DNA of 64,000 bases from Flavobacteriales bacterium (GCA_016712535.1 JADJQW010000002.1:1736001-1800000); one strand, 5' to 3'. Counted from the first letter of the stretch, positions 37,108-46,734 are shown. The notes: generated from the sequence alone by a model not told the origin. A program made the numbers and translations.

Positions 37108-37992
37108 TCAACGCGCCACGATCAAGCGTTGCGGCGCAGCGTCCCCGATGGAAACGGCGTAACAGCCTTCCGGCAGACCGCTCACATCCAACGCGGCATT
37201 GCCCGATGCTTGTAGCTGCAGAACGACCCTGCCGCTCACGTCTCGCACGTGTATCCGCTCCGATGGATGGGGACCAGGCTTGAAGAAGACCATGGCGCCC
37301 GCCGGGTTCGGTGAGAAGGACCGTTCCGGGATGGGACGGGGATGCTCGATGGCCAACGGGAGCCAGCAACTTCCCCCGGAGCTCGGATAGTAGCTCTCTG
37401 CGCCAAGGCCGAAGCACTCCAGCGCGTAGCCGCACTCGAGGAAGTTGGAGAGGGGCTCGAACAGGCCGTGAACGCTTCCGACGCCTTCGATCAAGTACAC
37501 GGCCCAGCTGTTGCTGAGCTCGTAGCGCGCGCGCATCTCCGTGCCGATGAGAACGCTATCCACGGCCACCACCGTGATGTCCTCATTCCAGTTGGTGTAG
37601 CTCAGGGGCAGCGTCTGCCCCACGACGAGGTCGAACTCGTGGAGCAATTCATCGTTGTCGTTGGTCCAGATACGCAGTTGTCGCCCTTCCTGCCTGATCA
37701 AGCGCGTGTATGCCTCGGCGTATGGAACGTTCATGCCCTGGCAACCCTGCGGCGCCGGCGGCGCGGACTGCCAGTTGTAGGTGACCATGCCCTCGCGACG
37801 CACCTTGGTCCAGGTCACGTTGCCGATCACCGAATCGCCTGCGATCAAGTAGTTGTAGCTGTCCGTGGCGATGCAGGGCACCGGTACCGCACAGACCGAT
37901 TGCACGCGCCACACGGGATCGTTGGCCAGGTAATCCTGGGCAGCAGTGGCTGAAGCGACCAGAGCGGAAAGCAGCAGTGTAGCGTGGCGCAT
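37108..37992 (-). CDS. secreted protein with T9SS sorting domain
   Basis: 294 residues from the ATG at 37992. Signal peptide (MRHATLLLSALVASATAAQ), a beta-rich domain with several cysteines (VCAVPVPCIATDSYNYLIAG, PQGCQGMNVPY), then a C-terminal sorting domain from about 225 (FSPNPAGAMVFFKP, IHVRDVSGRVVLQLQ, ALDVSGLPEGCYAVSIG, QRLIVAR). Domains of this kind route proteins through T9SS to the cell surface. No enzymatic motif seen. Confidence 0.8.
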   Translation of the reverse strand: MRHATLLLSALVASATAAQDYLANDPVWRVQSVCAVPVPCIATDSYNYLIAGDSVIGNVTWTKVRREGMVTYNWQSAPPAPQGCQGMNVPYAEAYTRLIRQEGRQLRIWTNDNDELLHEFDLVVGQTLPLSYTNWNEDITVVAVDSVLIGTEMRARYELSNSWAVYLIEGVGSVHGLFEPLSNFLECGYALECFGLGAESYYPSSGGSCWLPLAIEHPRPIPERSFSPNPAGAMVFFKPGPHPSERIHVRDVSGRVVLQLQASGNAALDVSGLPEGCYAVSIGDAAPQRLIVAR

Positions 37993-38210
37993 GGGGTGGG
38001 GTTTACGAATAGGACAAAGGAAAGACGGGTTGCGCTGCCCGGATCGATCTGCCGGCAGGGTCGCACCGGCTATCGTGCGTGGAGCAGGGACTGGTGAAGA
38101 CCGCTTAGAGTACGGTGGCCGAAGGACCCACCTCAGCAACGACAACAGGCAGGATGGGCGTGACAGCGTAGAAGGAACCCTTCGTGTGCGACCGTAGATG
38201 TCCTTGCTCT

Positions 38211-40247
38211 TCAGTACTGCGCCAACCTCTCCACCGCCTCCTTCAACCTCCCCTTCGGCAGGGAGCCTTGTTCCAAAGGGATGGCGAAAGGCACCGGCGT
38301 ATCCCAACTCGCCACGCGCACGATGGGGGCATCCAGGTACTCGAAAGCCCGCTCCGCGATGATGGCAGCGAGCTCGCCACCGAAACCGGCGGTGAGGGTG
38401 TCCTCGTGCAGTAGCAGCACCTTGCCGGTCTTCTTCACGCTGGCGAGGATGGTGTCCACATCCAGCGGCACCAGTGTGCGCAGGTCTATGATCTCGGCAT
38501 CTACACCGGTTTCCTTCTGCATCTCCGTGGCCCAATGCACGCCCATGCCGTAGGTGATGATGCTGAGCGCTGAGCCTTCGCGCACCACGCGCGCCTTGCC
38601 GAACGGGATGCTGTAGGGCTGCTCGGGCACGGCGCCGCTGATGCTGCGGTACATGGCCTTGTGCTCGAAGAACATCACCGGGTTCGGATCGTCGAAGGCG
38701 GTCATGAGCAAGCCCTTCGCATCGTAGGGGTTGCTCGGGTACACCACTTTCAGCCCGGGCGTCTTCACGAACCACATCTCGTTGCTCTGGCTGTGGAAGG
38801 GCCCCGCGCCTACGCCTGCGCCGGTGGGCATGCGCACCACCACGTCGGCGTTCTGCCCCCAGCGGTAGTGTATCTTGGCCAGGTTGTTGCAGATCTGTGT
38901 GATGCCCTCGCTGACGAAATCGGCGAACTGCATCTCCATCATGGCCTTCATGCCCTTGATGCTGAGACCGAGCGATGCACCGAGGATGGCGCTCTCGCAC
39001 AGCGGCGTGTTGCGCACACGGTCCTTGCCGAACTTCTCCACGAAACCTTCGGTGATCTTGAACGCACCACCATACTCCGCGATGTCCTGGCCCATGAGCA
39101 CGAGCTGCGGGTGCCGCTCCATGCTTTGCGCGAGGCCCTCGCTTATCGCATCGATCATCCGGATCTCGCGAGCCGCTAGCTGCGTGCCACCAGCTTCTAG
39201 CTCGTGGCTCGTGGCCAGCGGCTTGAGGCCCGCGTCAGCCGGAGCGTAAACGTCACCTACTTCAATGCTCTCGACCGGGGTGGGTTCCGGTTCCTCGAAC
39301 GCGTGCTTCAGGTCCGCCTCGATGCCGTCCTTCAATCGGGTGCGGATCTCGTCCCGTTTTTGGATGCTGAGGATGCCTTGCTTCAGCAGCCACGCCTCGT
39401 AGTTCATCACGGGGTCCTTCTTGCCCCACACCTCGAAGAGTTCCTTGGGCACGTACTTCGTTCCGCTCGCTTCCTCGTGCCCGCGCATCCGGAAGGTCAT
39501 GCACTCCACCAGGATCGGCCGCGGGTTCTCACGCACGCTGTCGGCCAGCCTCGCGAGGTTGTCGTACACCTCCAGGATGTTGTTGCCGGCGATCTGCACG
39601 CCCTCGATGCCGTAGCCGATGGCCTTGTCCACGAAGCTCTTCATCCGGAACTGCTCGCTGCTGGGCGTGCTCAGCCCATAGCCGTTGTTCTCGATGATGA
39701 AGAGCACGGGCAGGTCCCACACCGCCGCCACGTTCACGCTCTCGTGGAAGTCGCCTTCGCTGGTGGCGCCATCGCCGGTGAAGACGATCGTGCAGCGGTT
39801 CTCCTTCTTCAGCTTATGCGCCAGCGCGATGCCATCGGCGATGCCCATCTGCGGACCGAGGTGGCTGATCATGCCCACCACTTTGTGCTCCTGGCTGCCG
39901 AAGTGGAAGCTGCGCTCGCGGCCCTTGCTGTATCCGGTGGCCTTGCCCTGCCATTGCGCGAAGAGCTTCGCGAAGGGCATCCCGCGCGTGGTGAACACAC
40001 CGAGGTTGCGGTGCATCGGCAGTATGTACTCGTCGTCGCGTAGTGCAAGCGTGGCGCCCACGCTGATCGCCTCCTGCCCGATGCCACTGAACCACTTGCT
40101 GATCTTGCCTTGGCGCAACAGGCTCAGCATCTTCTCCTCGATGATGCGCGGAAGGACGAGCTTCTCGTAGGTCTCGATCAGGAAGGCGTCGCTGTGGGAG
40201 CCGCGCTCGAAACGGAGCTGGCGGTCCTCGGTGGTGAGCTGTGACAT
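38211..40247 (-). CDS. thiamine-dependent 2-oxoacid dehydrogenase E1, fused alpha and beta
   Basis: 678 residues from the ATG at 40247. Residues about 1-335 are an E1-alpha domain (FSGIGQEAISVGATLAL, MHRNLGVF, and the thiamine diphosphate motif GDGATSEGDFHESVN...NNGYG); about 362-678 an E1-beta domain (GQDIAEYGGAFKITEGF, NTPLCESAILGASLGLS, MPTGAGVGAGPFHSQSNE, LLLHEDTLTAGFGGELAAII). Decarboxylates a 2-oxoacid and passes the acyl group to the E2 lipoyl domain. Similarity looks closest to branched-chain or acetoin-type E1; substrate uncertain. The junction (about 342-360) consists of repeat-like sequence. No E2 or E3 gene is next to it. Confidence 0.9.
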   Translation of the reverse strand: MSQLTTEDRQLRFERGSHSDAFLIETYEKLVLPRIIEEKMLSLLRQGKISKWFSGIGQEAISVGATLALRDDEYILPMHRNLGVFTTRGMPFAKLFAQWQGKATGYSKGRERSFHFGSQEHKVVGMISHLGPQMGIADGIALAHKLKKENRCTIVFTGDGATSEGDFHESVNVAAVWDLPVLFIIENNGYGLSTPSSEQFRMKSFVDKAIGYGIEGVQIAGNNILEVYDNLARLADSVRENPRPILVECMTFRMRGHEEASGTKYVPKELFEVWGKKDPVMNYEAWLLKQGILSIQKRDEIRTRLKDGIEADLKHAFEEPEPTPVESIEVGDVYAPADAGLKPLATSHELEAGGTQLAAREIRMIDAISEGLAQSMERHPQLVLMGQDIAEYGGAFKITEGFVEKFGKDRVRNTPLCESAILGASLGLSIKGMKAMMEMQFADFVSEGITQICNNLAKIHYRWGQNADVVVRMPTGAGVGAGPFHSQSNEMWFVKTPGLKVVYPSNPYDAKGLLMTAFDDPNPVMFFEHKAMYRSISGAVPEQPYSIPFGKARVVREGSALSIITYGMGVHWATEMQKETGVDAEIIDLRTLVPLDVDTILASVKKTGKVLLLHEDTLTAGFGGELAAIIAERAFEYLDAPIVRVASWDTPVPFAIPLEQGSLPKGRLKEAVERLAQY
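39169..39222. repeat. repeat-like sequence at the E1 alpha/beta junction
   Basis: GAGCC/GCTAG-type units (AGCTTCTAGCTCGTGGCTCG and variants) similar to dispersed intergenic repeats of the phylum, in frame and encoding LKPLATSHELEAGGTQLAAR at the point where the two E1 domains meet. Confidence 0.65.
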
Positions 40248-40283
40248 GGTTGCGGTTGCGGGCCTGCCTGCTGCAGGCGGGCG

Positions 40284-40291
40284 CGAAGGTA
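40284..40291 (-). promoter_or_regulatory. putative minus-7 element of the E1 gene
   Basis: TACCTTCG on the minus strand, 36 nt before the start at 40247. A GCCTGC/GCAGGC inverted repeat lies between it and the start. Confidence 0.45.
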
Positions 40292-40368
40292 TTTTGGGGC
40301 TGCGGGTAGCGGTGGACGGCGTGTTGAAGGTTGCCAACACCAGCACGGTCAAGTGCGATCGCGCCCGG

Positions 40369-40376
40369 TACTTTCG
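40369..40376 (+). promoter_or_regulatory. putative minus-7 element of the GT-C gene
   Basis: TACTTTCG only 5 nt before the ATG at 40382, implying an almost leaderless transcript if the start site is about 7 nt downstream. Confidence 0.45.
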
Positions 40377-40381
40377 GCGCC

Positions 40382-41848
40382 ATGCAAGCCGTGGAGACCT
40401 GGGTGCGACGTATAGCCGTGGCGTTGCTGCTGCTCGGTACGCTTGCTCATTTGGTTCTCCGGGCTGGACTGCTGAACGATCCGCGCGTGGACCTGGGCGG
40501 TGCCGAGATCAATGTGGTGTACGGCGTGCAGAAGCTCGTTGATGGCCGTCCGCTCTATTCCGATCCGGAGCAGCCGCCGTTCGAGGCGATCCAGTTGGCG
40601 CCGCTCTATCACATGCTGGTGGCCGGCGCGGCACGGGGCAGCCGCATCGATCACCTCGATACGCAGGGCCTCTTCTACGTGAGTCGCGTGCTGGCCCTTG
40701 CGCTGAACGTGCTCACGGCCATGCTCGTCCTCATGCTCTGCCGAAAGGCCGGTGCCAGCGTTGGCCTGTCCATCGCGTTGGCGTGCATCGGTTTCGCCAT
40801 GCTCACCGAGCATTTCTACGGCCGCTCCGATGCGCTGTCCACGCCCCTGATGCTCGCTGCCTGCCTCGTGATGGCACAGGTCGATGGTCGCTCGTTGTCG
40901 TGGCGGCGATCGTCCGCTGTCGCTGTGCTAGCAGCTCTGGCCACGCTGACCAAGCAGACGGCGATCATCCTTCCGCTTTTCATCGCCGTGCATTTCATGG
41001 TGCAGCGCGATTGGCGTTCCCTTGCGCGATTCGCGATCGTTGGCGCTGGAACCGCAGTGCTTGCCATGGGGCTCCTGCTGTGGATGGCCTCGCCGGATGT
41101 CCTTTGGAAGAATCTGGTGGTGGCGGTGCGCAACGGCATCGAACCATCGATGTACAGGGAGCTGTTCGACCGCGGGGTGTACAAGTACCATGCGGGCTGG
41201 CATGCGATCGCCCTGCTTGCCCCGATGCTGTTGGTTCGCCGTGGACGGCCGATTGCCTCAATGTTCGGCCTGGCAGCGGGTCTGGTCTTTGTCGCTGGCG
41301 CGCTTGGCGGATTGAAGAGCGGCAGCAGCTTGAATTACATCGTCGATGGGCAGCTTCTTGCGCTCGTTGCCGCGGTGATTCTGATCAGGCAGGCGCCTGT
41401 GCATTGGCAGCCGTGGGCGCACTTGGCATTACTGGGTTACGGGCTGCTGTTCATGCAGCACCGTTTCTGCTTGCTCGATACGCGCGCGGGCGACGATGAG
41501 CAACGGGCCATCCATGCAACGGCGCGCGATTCTGACCGGCGAACCGCAGCCTTCCTCCGCGATTCGCTTCAGCTGGGTGCCGGAGATCTTGTCATGATCA
41601 CGTATCGCGGCCACTTGGAGCTGCTGCTCAACGGCCAGGGCCTGCTGCCCCAGAAGGACATTATCCAATGGAGCATCGCGCCGCCCTTCGACCTGCATCG
41701 CCTGAAGGAGATGCTCGATCAGGGGCAAGTGCGCGCGGTGGTAACCGATGCTCCTGCGGATACGCTCCGGCTGCTTTCGTGGCGCCATGCGCTCGTGCCG
41801 ACGGCTAAAGTGGACGGCCGCTGGGTCTTTGCCATCAAGCCCAACTGA
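40382..41848 (+). CDS. multi-helix membrane protein, GT-C glycosyltransferase-like
   Basis: 488 residues from the ATG at 40382. About ten hydrophobic helices followed by a soluble C-terminal domain of about 110 residues (from DTRAGDDEQRAIHATARDSDRRTAAF). Near the N terminus the first periplasmic loop has acidic residues (LNDPRVDLGGAEINVVYG), where GT-C enzymes keep their catalytic Asp; FYGRSDALSTPLML and LTKQTAIILPLFIA are also typical of ArnT/PMT-like proteins. It likely moves a sugar from a lipid carrier to an acceptor in the periplasm. Its stop and the next start share bases (TGATG), so it is in one operon with the sulfatase and the lipid kinase. Confidence 0.7.
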   Translation: MQAVETWVRRIAVALLLLGTLAHLVLRAGLLNDPRVDLGGAEINVVYGVQKLVDGRPLYSDPEQPPFEAIQLAPLYHMLVAGAARGSRIDHLDTQGLFYVSRVLALALNVLTAMLVLMLCRKAGASVGLSIALACIGFAMLTEHFYGRSDALSTPLMLAACLVMAQVDGRSLSWRRSSAVAVLAALATLTKQTAIILPLFIAVHFMVQRDWRSLARFAIVGAGTAVLAMGLLLWMASPDVLWKNLVVAVRNGIEPSMYRELFDRGVYKYHAGWHAIALLAPMLLVRRGRPIASMFGLAAGLVFVAGALGGLKSGSSLNYIVDGQLLALVAAVILIRQAPVHWQPWAHLALLGYGLLFMQHRFCLLDTRAGDDEQRAIHATARDSDRRTAAFLRDSLQLGAGDLVMITYRGHLELLLNGQGLLPQKDIIQWSIAPPFDLHRLKEMLDQGQVRAVVTDAPADTLRLLSWRHALVPTAKVDGRWVFAIKPN

Positions 41849-43752
41849 TGCCCGTGCGCATCTTTGGCACCGTGCCTTCCCTGCGCGGCCCGCTCGCTGT
41901 CCTGCTCATGCGCTTCGGTGCGCTCGTGGCGATCTACTCGCTCTTGCGGGTGGCCTTCGTGCTCCTCAATCGCGGCAGCTTCCCCGATGTTCCCTTCTCC
42001 GCCTACCTGGGCGGCGTGCGCTTCGATCTAAGTGCGCTCGCCTGGCTCAACCTGCCATGGCTGGTGCTGTGCCTGATCAGCCCCGTGGAGCGCGGCTGGT
42101 TCGCGATCGCCAAGCGCATCGCGTTCCACGCGGCGAATGCGGCGGGCTTCTTCTTCGCCTGCGCCGACATCGAGTATTTCAAGTTCACGCTCAAGCGGAG
42201 CACGGCTGACCTCTTCGGCATCATGGCCGGTGGCGGCGATGTGGCGAGCCTGGCCACGGTGTTCGCTTGGGATTACTGGCATATCGTGCTGCTCTTCGCG
42301 GTTTGCATTGCGCTGGCCGAAGCCGGTTACCGATCGGGCAAGCGAGCCATCCATGAAGGGAAGCTGCGCTGGTTCCGGCAAATGGGGTGGCGCTTAGCCG
42401 TGATCGGGCTGCTCGTGATCACCACGCGCGGTGGGCTGCAGCTGATCCCCATCGGACCGATGAATGCTGCCGATCATGCCCAGCCCCGCTTCGCCCCCGT
42501 AGTTCTGAACACGCCATTCACCCTGCTCACCAGCTTCGGCAAGCCGGTGATAGTGGAGCGCCGCTACATGGAGGACGAGGAGGCCGACGCGCTCTGGCCG
42601 GTGGTGCATGAGCCAACTGCCGGGAGCCCAGGAGCGCAATTGCTCGATTCGACCTTGGTGCAGAAGCCGAACGTGGTGGTGATCATCCTGGAGAGCTTTT
42701 CGGCTGCCTATAGCGCCAGGTTGAGCGGGGGAACTGATTGCATGCCCTTCCTCGACTCGCTCATGGGCCAAGGGCTGGCCTTCTCACGCGGATACGCTAA
42801 CGGGCGCCGCAGCATCGATGGCATCCCGGCCATCACCGCATCGCTGCCCGAATGGATGGATGAAGCATTCATCACCTCACCCTATGTGCAATCACCGTTC
42901 ACCGCACTGGGCAGCGTGCTCGCCGATGCCGGGTACGCCACCAGCTTCTACCACGGCGGCCGCAATGGCACCATGGGCTTCGATACCTATGCCCATGCAG
43001 CCGGGTACCAGCGCTATGTGGGCATGGATGAATACCCGGAAGCGAAGGACTACGACGGCCATTGGGGAATTTGGGACCGGCCGTTCCTGCAGTTCTGCGC
43101 GAAGGAGCTTGGGCGAGAGCAGCAGCCCTTCCACAGCGTGGTGTTCACCCTGAGCTCGCATCATCCGTACGCGTTGCCGGAAGGGGAGGAGGCCCGCTTT
43201 CCGCGGGGCGATCACCGGATCGAGGCCACCTTGCGCTATACGGATGATGCCCTGCGCGGCTTCTTCGACACCGCCCGCCGTGAACCGTGGTTCAGGAACA
43301 CGCTGTTCGTAATCACTGCGGATCATACGGCCGACCTGGACCGCACCGGCCAACAGCACTCCGAAGCCATTGATTACTGGGTGCCGCTCCTGTTCTATTG
43401 GCCCGCTGCCATCGCGCCGCGCATGGAGGAGCGCATCGCCCAGCACATCGATATCCTGCCTACCGTGCTTGACCTCACTGGGCAATCTGAACCGCACGTT
43501 AGTTTCGGCGCGAGCCTGGCTCATGGCGGCGGGCGCGGCCTGGTGATCTTCCGGTCCATGGGATTCTGGTACGGGATCACCGCCGAAGGCGTGTTCTGCT
43601 TCAATGGCGAGCACCTGGTGCCAACTGCTGTGAAGCACCCCCTGCCCTTGGACCCTGACGCTCCGGAACTGCGTCGCATGAAGGCCGCCATCCAGCAGTT
43701 CACGGGGCGCATGGCGCGCAATCAGCTCACCATGAAGCGCGAGGGGTCATGA
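41848..43752 (+). CDS. LTA synthase family sulfatase-fold membrane protein
   Basis: 634 residues: about five membrane helices (1-210), then an extracytoplasmic alkaline-phosphatase-superfamily domain. Metal and active-site residues are present: Glu282 (NVVVIILESF), candidate nucleophile Ser322 (NGRRSIDGIPAI, usually Thr in Gram-positive LtaS), and D492-H493 (ADHTADLD). Such enzymes transfer phosphoglycerol or phosphoethanolamine from phospholipid to a polymer or glycan and leave diacylglycerol. It lies between a GT-C-like gene (1-nt overlap) and a diacylglycerol kinase gene (4-nt overlap), which fits a phosphoglycerol-transfer cycle. Confidence 0.88.
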   Translation: MPVRIFGTVPSLRGPLAVLLMRFGALVAIYSLLRVAFVLLNRGSFPDVPFSAYLGGVRFDLSALAWLNLPWLVLCLISPVERGWFAIAKRIAFHAANAAGFFFACADIEYFKFTLKRSTADLFGIMAGGGDVASLATVFAWDYWHIVLLFAVCIALAEAGYRSGKRAIHEGKLRWFRQMGWRLAVIGLLVITTRGGLQLIPIGPMNAADHAQPRFAPVVLNTPFTLLTSFGKPVIVERRYMEDEEADALWPVVHEPTAGSPGAQLLDSTLVQKPNVVVIILESFSAAYSARLSGGTDCMPFLDSLMGQGLAFSRGYANGRRSIDGIPAITASLPEWMDEAFITSPYVQSPFTALGSVLADAGYATSFYHGGRNGTMGFDTYAHAAGYQRYVGMDEYPEAKDYDGHWGIWDRPFLQFCAKELGREQQPFHSVVFTLSSHHPYALPEGEEARFPRGDHRIEATLRYTDDALRGFFDTARREPWFRNTLFVITADHTADLDRTGQQHSEAIDYWVPLLFYWPAAIAPRMEERIAQHIDILPTVLDLTGQSEPHVSFGASLAHGGGRGLVIFRSMGFWYGITAEGVFCFNGEHLVPTAVKHPLPLDPDAPELRRMKAAIQQFTGRMARNQLTMKREGS

Positions 43753-44612
43753 AGGCGGCGATCATCTATAACCCGCGCTCCGGGAAGAAGGCGGCGCACC
43801 GCATCGTGGGCATAGCGGAACGGCTTGGGCCCGAACTGGGCGCTGACCTTGAACTGCTCCAGGTCGAAGGGCCGGGGCATGGCACCCAATTGGCGCGGCG
43901 AGCCGCGGCCGCTGGCGCTCAACGGGTGATCAGTGTCGGCGGCGATGGCACCAACAACGCCGTGGCCCGTGGACTGGTGGGCGCTCCGGTTCCATTGGGC
44001 ATCGTGGCCATGGGCAGCGGCAACGGATACGCGCGCAGCATCGGCCTTCCCTTGGATCCCGAACGGGCGCTGCGCCATGCGCTCACCGCTGAAGCAAGGC
44101 CCATGGATGCTTGCTACCTCAACGACGAGCTTTTCCTCGGCAACGCCGGCATCGGCTTCGACGCCCGCGTGGCGCATCGATTCGATAGGAGCAAGAGCCG
44201 TGGCATGCTCGGTTATGCCCGAATCGTGGCGATGGAGATCCTGAGCGCGAAGCCCATGCGCGTGGTGCTCAAGGCCAACCGCGAGACCACTGAGCACCGC
44301 GTGCTGATGCTCGTGTTCTGCAACACGCGTGAATTCGGCAATGGCGCGGACATCAGTCCGGGGAGCAGGCCCGATGATGGCATCGCGGAGCTGCGCGTGG
44401 TGCGCAAGCCTTCCTTCTTCCCGTTGCTCAAAGCGCTCTTCGATGTGTACACCCACCGCGCCGACAGCAATCCGAACCTCCTCGGAATCGCCTCAACCGA
44501 AGCCCAGGTCTGGCAGGAGGGCACATGGGCCCATTTGGACGGCGAGCCCATGGAATTGGGGCATGAACTGCGATTCCGGCTTGCGCCGAAGTGCCTATGG
44601 GTCGTGGGCTAG
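43749..44612 (+). CDS. diacylglycerol/lipid kinase (YegS/DgkB type)
   Basis: 287 residues. DAGK catalytic domain: IIYNPRSGKKAAH, nucleotide loop VISVGGDGTNNAV, GIVAMGSGNGYAR, and NAGIGFDARVAHRF; the C-terminal sheet ends WAHLDGEPMELG. Phosphorylates diacylglycerol or a related lipid with ATP at the membrane. Overlap of 4 nt (ATGA) with the LtaS-like gene suggests it recycles the diacylglycerol that enzyme releases, as DgkB does for LtaS in Firmicutes. That pairing is inference from position. Confidence 0.9.
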   Translation: MKAAIIYNPRSGKKAAHRIVGIAERLGPELGADLELLQVEGPGHGTQLARRAAAAGAQRVISVGGDGTNNAVARGLVGAPVPLGIVAMGSGNGYARSIGLPLDPERALRHALTAEARPMDACYLNDELFLGNAGIGFDARVAHRFDRSKSRGMLGYARIVAMEILSAKPMRVVLKANRETTEHRVLMLVFCNTREFGNGADISPGSRPDDGIAELRVVRKPSFFPLLKALFDVYTHRADSNPNLLGIASTEAQVWQEGTWAHLDGEPMELGHELRFRLAPKCLWVVG

Positions 44613-44716
44613 CGGCCGCTGAGCAACCCTTGGCTTTCATATCCTGTCAATAACCAGTTGACCTCCGCCGATCCGGGTGCCGAATGCACCCTTTCCTTTA
44701 CCACCAAACCTGCCCC

Positions 44717-46684
44717 ATGAACGCGATACGACCCTTCGTCCTTCCACTCGTGCTCGCTCCGGCATTGGCATTCGGCCAGAGCAACTGCGGCAACGCTCCG
44801 GCCATTGGCCTGGGCACGCATGTATCTCCTGCGCTTGACGGAACCCCCGCCGCAACGCAGTGCATCGGCGGGACATCCGGCACCGCTGCGCGCTGGTATC
44901 AGTTCACGGCACCCGCGTCCATGTCGGTAACGGTGAGCAGTTACGTGGAAGGCATCCCGACCGTGGATACTCGGCTGAACGTGTTCGCCGGATCCTGCGG
45001 GTCGCTCACTTGCATTGGCGGGGATGACGATACCGGCCCCGGCTACACCTCGATCTACTCCTTCAATGCGATCGCAGGCACCACCTATCTCTTCGTTTGG
45101 GACAGCTTCTGGACCGCGAATGGATTCACCTTCACCGTGCTCGAGACCGTGATCCCGCCTCCCCCGGGGAACATGGTGCTGTTCACCAGCACCACCATCC
45201 CCGGCGCCAGCGGCATCCAAGGCGCTGTTGATATGAACGACGACGGCAAGGACGACGCAGTGATGCCTGGCTCCGCTAGCTTCAATGTGGCCTACCAAGG
45301 CAATGGCGCAGCATACAACGTGGTGAACTACCCCACCACCAACGCCGATAACACGGCTTCATGGAGCTTCGCCGTGGGCGATTGGGACAGCAATGGCCAT
45401 CGCGACCTGCTCTATGGCGGCGGCAGCGGCGCCACCTTCATGAGCGCGAATGCCGATGGTTCGCAGTACACGGAATGGAGCCCGCCCAACTACATCTTCT
45501 GCCAGCGCACCAATTTCGTTGACCTCGACAACGACGGGAACCTCGATGCGTTCACCTGCCATGATGTGGATGCGAACGTCGGCTTCATGAACAACGGGGC
45601 CGGGCTGCTCACCTTCACGCAGGGCGGCTACGGGACCACCTGCGGCAATTACGGCAGCATCTTCACCGACATCAACAACGACGGCAGCATGGACCTCTTC
45701 GTGGCCAAATGCGGTTGCGACCCGCTGGACCTGCTCATGCTGAACAACGGTACCGGCGCATACACCAATGTGGCTCCGGGGCTGGGCCTCGCCGATGGCC
45801 ACCAGAGCTGGAGCAGCGCCTGGGGCGACTTCGATAATGACGGCGACATGGATGTGCTCATCGGCGCGAGCAGCGGAGTGGTGCACAAGCTCATGCGCAA
45901 CAACGGCGACGGCATCTTCGTGGCGGCCACCGCCGGGAGCGGCATGGACTCCTTCACCGGCCAGAGCATCGAGTGGACCGCGCACGACTTCAACAACGAC
46001 GGCTGGATCGACATCATGGGAGGCGGCGCCATCCACTACAACAACGGCGACTGGACCTTCGGGCACGACGTGGCCGCTCCGGCCAACCATTGCATCGGCG
46101 ATTTCAACAGCGACGGTTTCCTCGATGTTGGCCGCACCAGCGGGTACTATCGCAACGAAGGCAATGGGAACAACTGGATCGTGGTCAAGCCGCAAGGCAC
46201 CATCAGCAACCGCGACGCCATCGGTGCTCGCGTCACCATCACCAGCGCGCTGGGCACGCAGATCCGCGACATCAAGAGCGGCGACGGCTTCCGGTACATG
46301 AGCTTCATCGGTGCGCACTTCGGGCTCGGCGAAGACACGCAGGTGGATCAAGTGAGCATCCGCTGGCCCAACGGCGATATCGAGATCATCAAGAACCCGG
46401 CGATCAACACCACGCATACCGTGGTGCAAGGCACCTTCACCGAGGTCGCTGAGGCCGCTGCGGAATCATTCGGTCTCTACCCGAACCCGGCTCACGACCG
46501 CATCACGCTCACCGGCACGGCAGCCAATGCCCAAGTGGAGGTGATGGACGCCGCTGGCAAGCTGGTGCTCTCCGGCCGTCTGCTCAATGGCTCGATCTCG
46601 ATCGGCGCTCTGCAAGCCGGCGCCTACGTGGCACGGGTCACCGAAGCAGGCATTGCACGGGCCGCCCGCTTCATGGTGAAGTGA
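44717..46684 (+). CDS. secreted FG-GAP/VCBS repeat protein with T9SS sorting domain
   Basis: 655 residues from the ATG at 44717. Signal peptide; a beta-sandwich near 20-135 (WYQFTAPASMSVTVSSYVEG); then at least six FG-GAP-type repeats with calcium-binding D-x-[DN]-x-D loops (DMNDDGKDD, DWDSNGHRD, DLDNDGNLD, DINNDGSMD, DFDNDGDMD, DFNNDGWID) forming a beta-propeller; an ASPIC/UnbV-like segment (NRDAIGARVTI, QVSIRWPNGDIEII); and a C-terminal sorting domain (FGLYPNPAHDRITL...ARFMVK). A surface or secreted binding protein; ligand unknown. A strong hairpin follows at 46735. Confidence 0.88.
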   Translation: MNAIRPFVLPLVLAPALAFGQSNCGNAPAIGLGTHVSPALDGTPAATQCIGGTSGTAARWYQFTAPASMSVTVSSYVEGIPTVDTRLNVFAGSCGSLTCIGGDDDTGPGYTSIYSFNAIAGTTYLFVWDSFWTANGFTFTVLETVIPPPPGNMVLFTSTTIPGASGIQGAVDMNDDGKDDAVMPGSASFNVAYQGNGAAYNVVNYPTTNADNTASWSFAVGDWDSNGHRDLLYGGGSGATFMSANADGSQYTEWSPPNYIFCQRTNFVDLDNDGNLDAFTCHDVDANVGFMNNGAGLLTFTQGGYGTTCGNYGSIFTDINNDGSMDLFVAKCGCDPLDLLMLNNGTGAYTNVAPGLGLADGHQSWSSAWGDFDNDGDMDVLIGASSGVVHKLMRNNGDGIFVAATAGSGMDSFTGQSIEWTAHDFNNDGWIDIMGGGAIHYNNGDWTFGHDVAAPANHCIGDFNSDGFLDVGRTSGYYRNEGNGNNWIVVKPQGTISNRDAIGARVTITSALGTQIRDIKSGDGFRYMSFIGAHFGLGEDTQVDQVSIRWPNGDIEIIKNPAINTTHTVVQGTFTEVAEAAAESFGLYPNPAHDRITLTGTAANAQVEVMDAAGKLVLSGRLLNGSISIGALQAGAYVARVTEAGIARAARFMVK

Positions 46685-46734
46685 CCTTTGCAGGCAATTG
46701 GCCAGGGCATCTGCCTTCGGTCAGTTAGGTCATG

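Noticed and set aside
45359..46429. 356-codon minus-strand frame opposite the FG-GAP protein
   Set aside because: Shadow of repeated D-x-D loops on the other strand.
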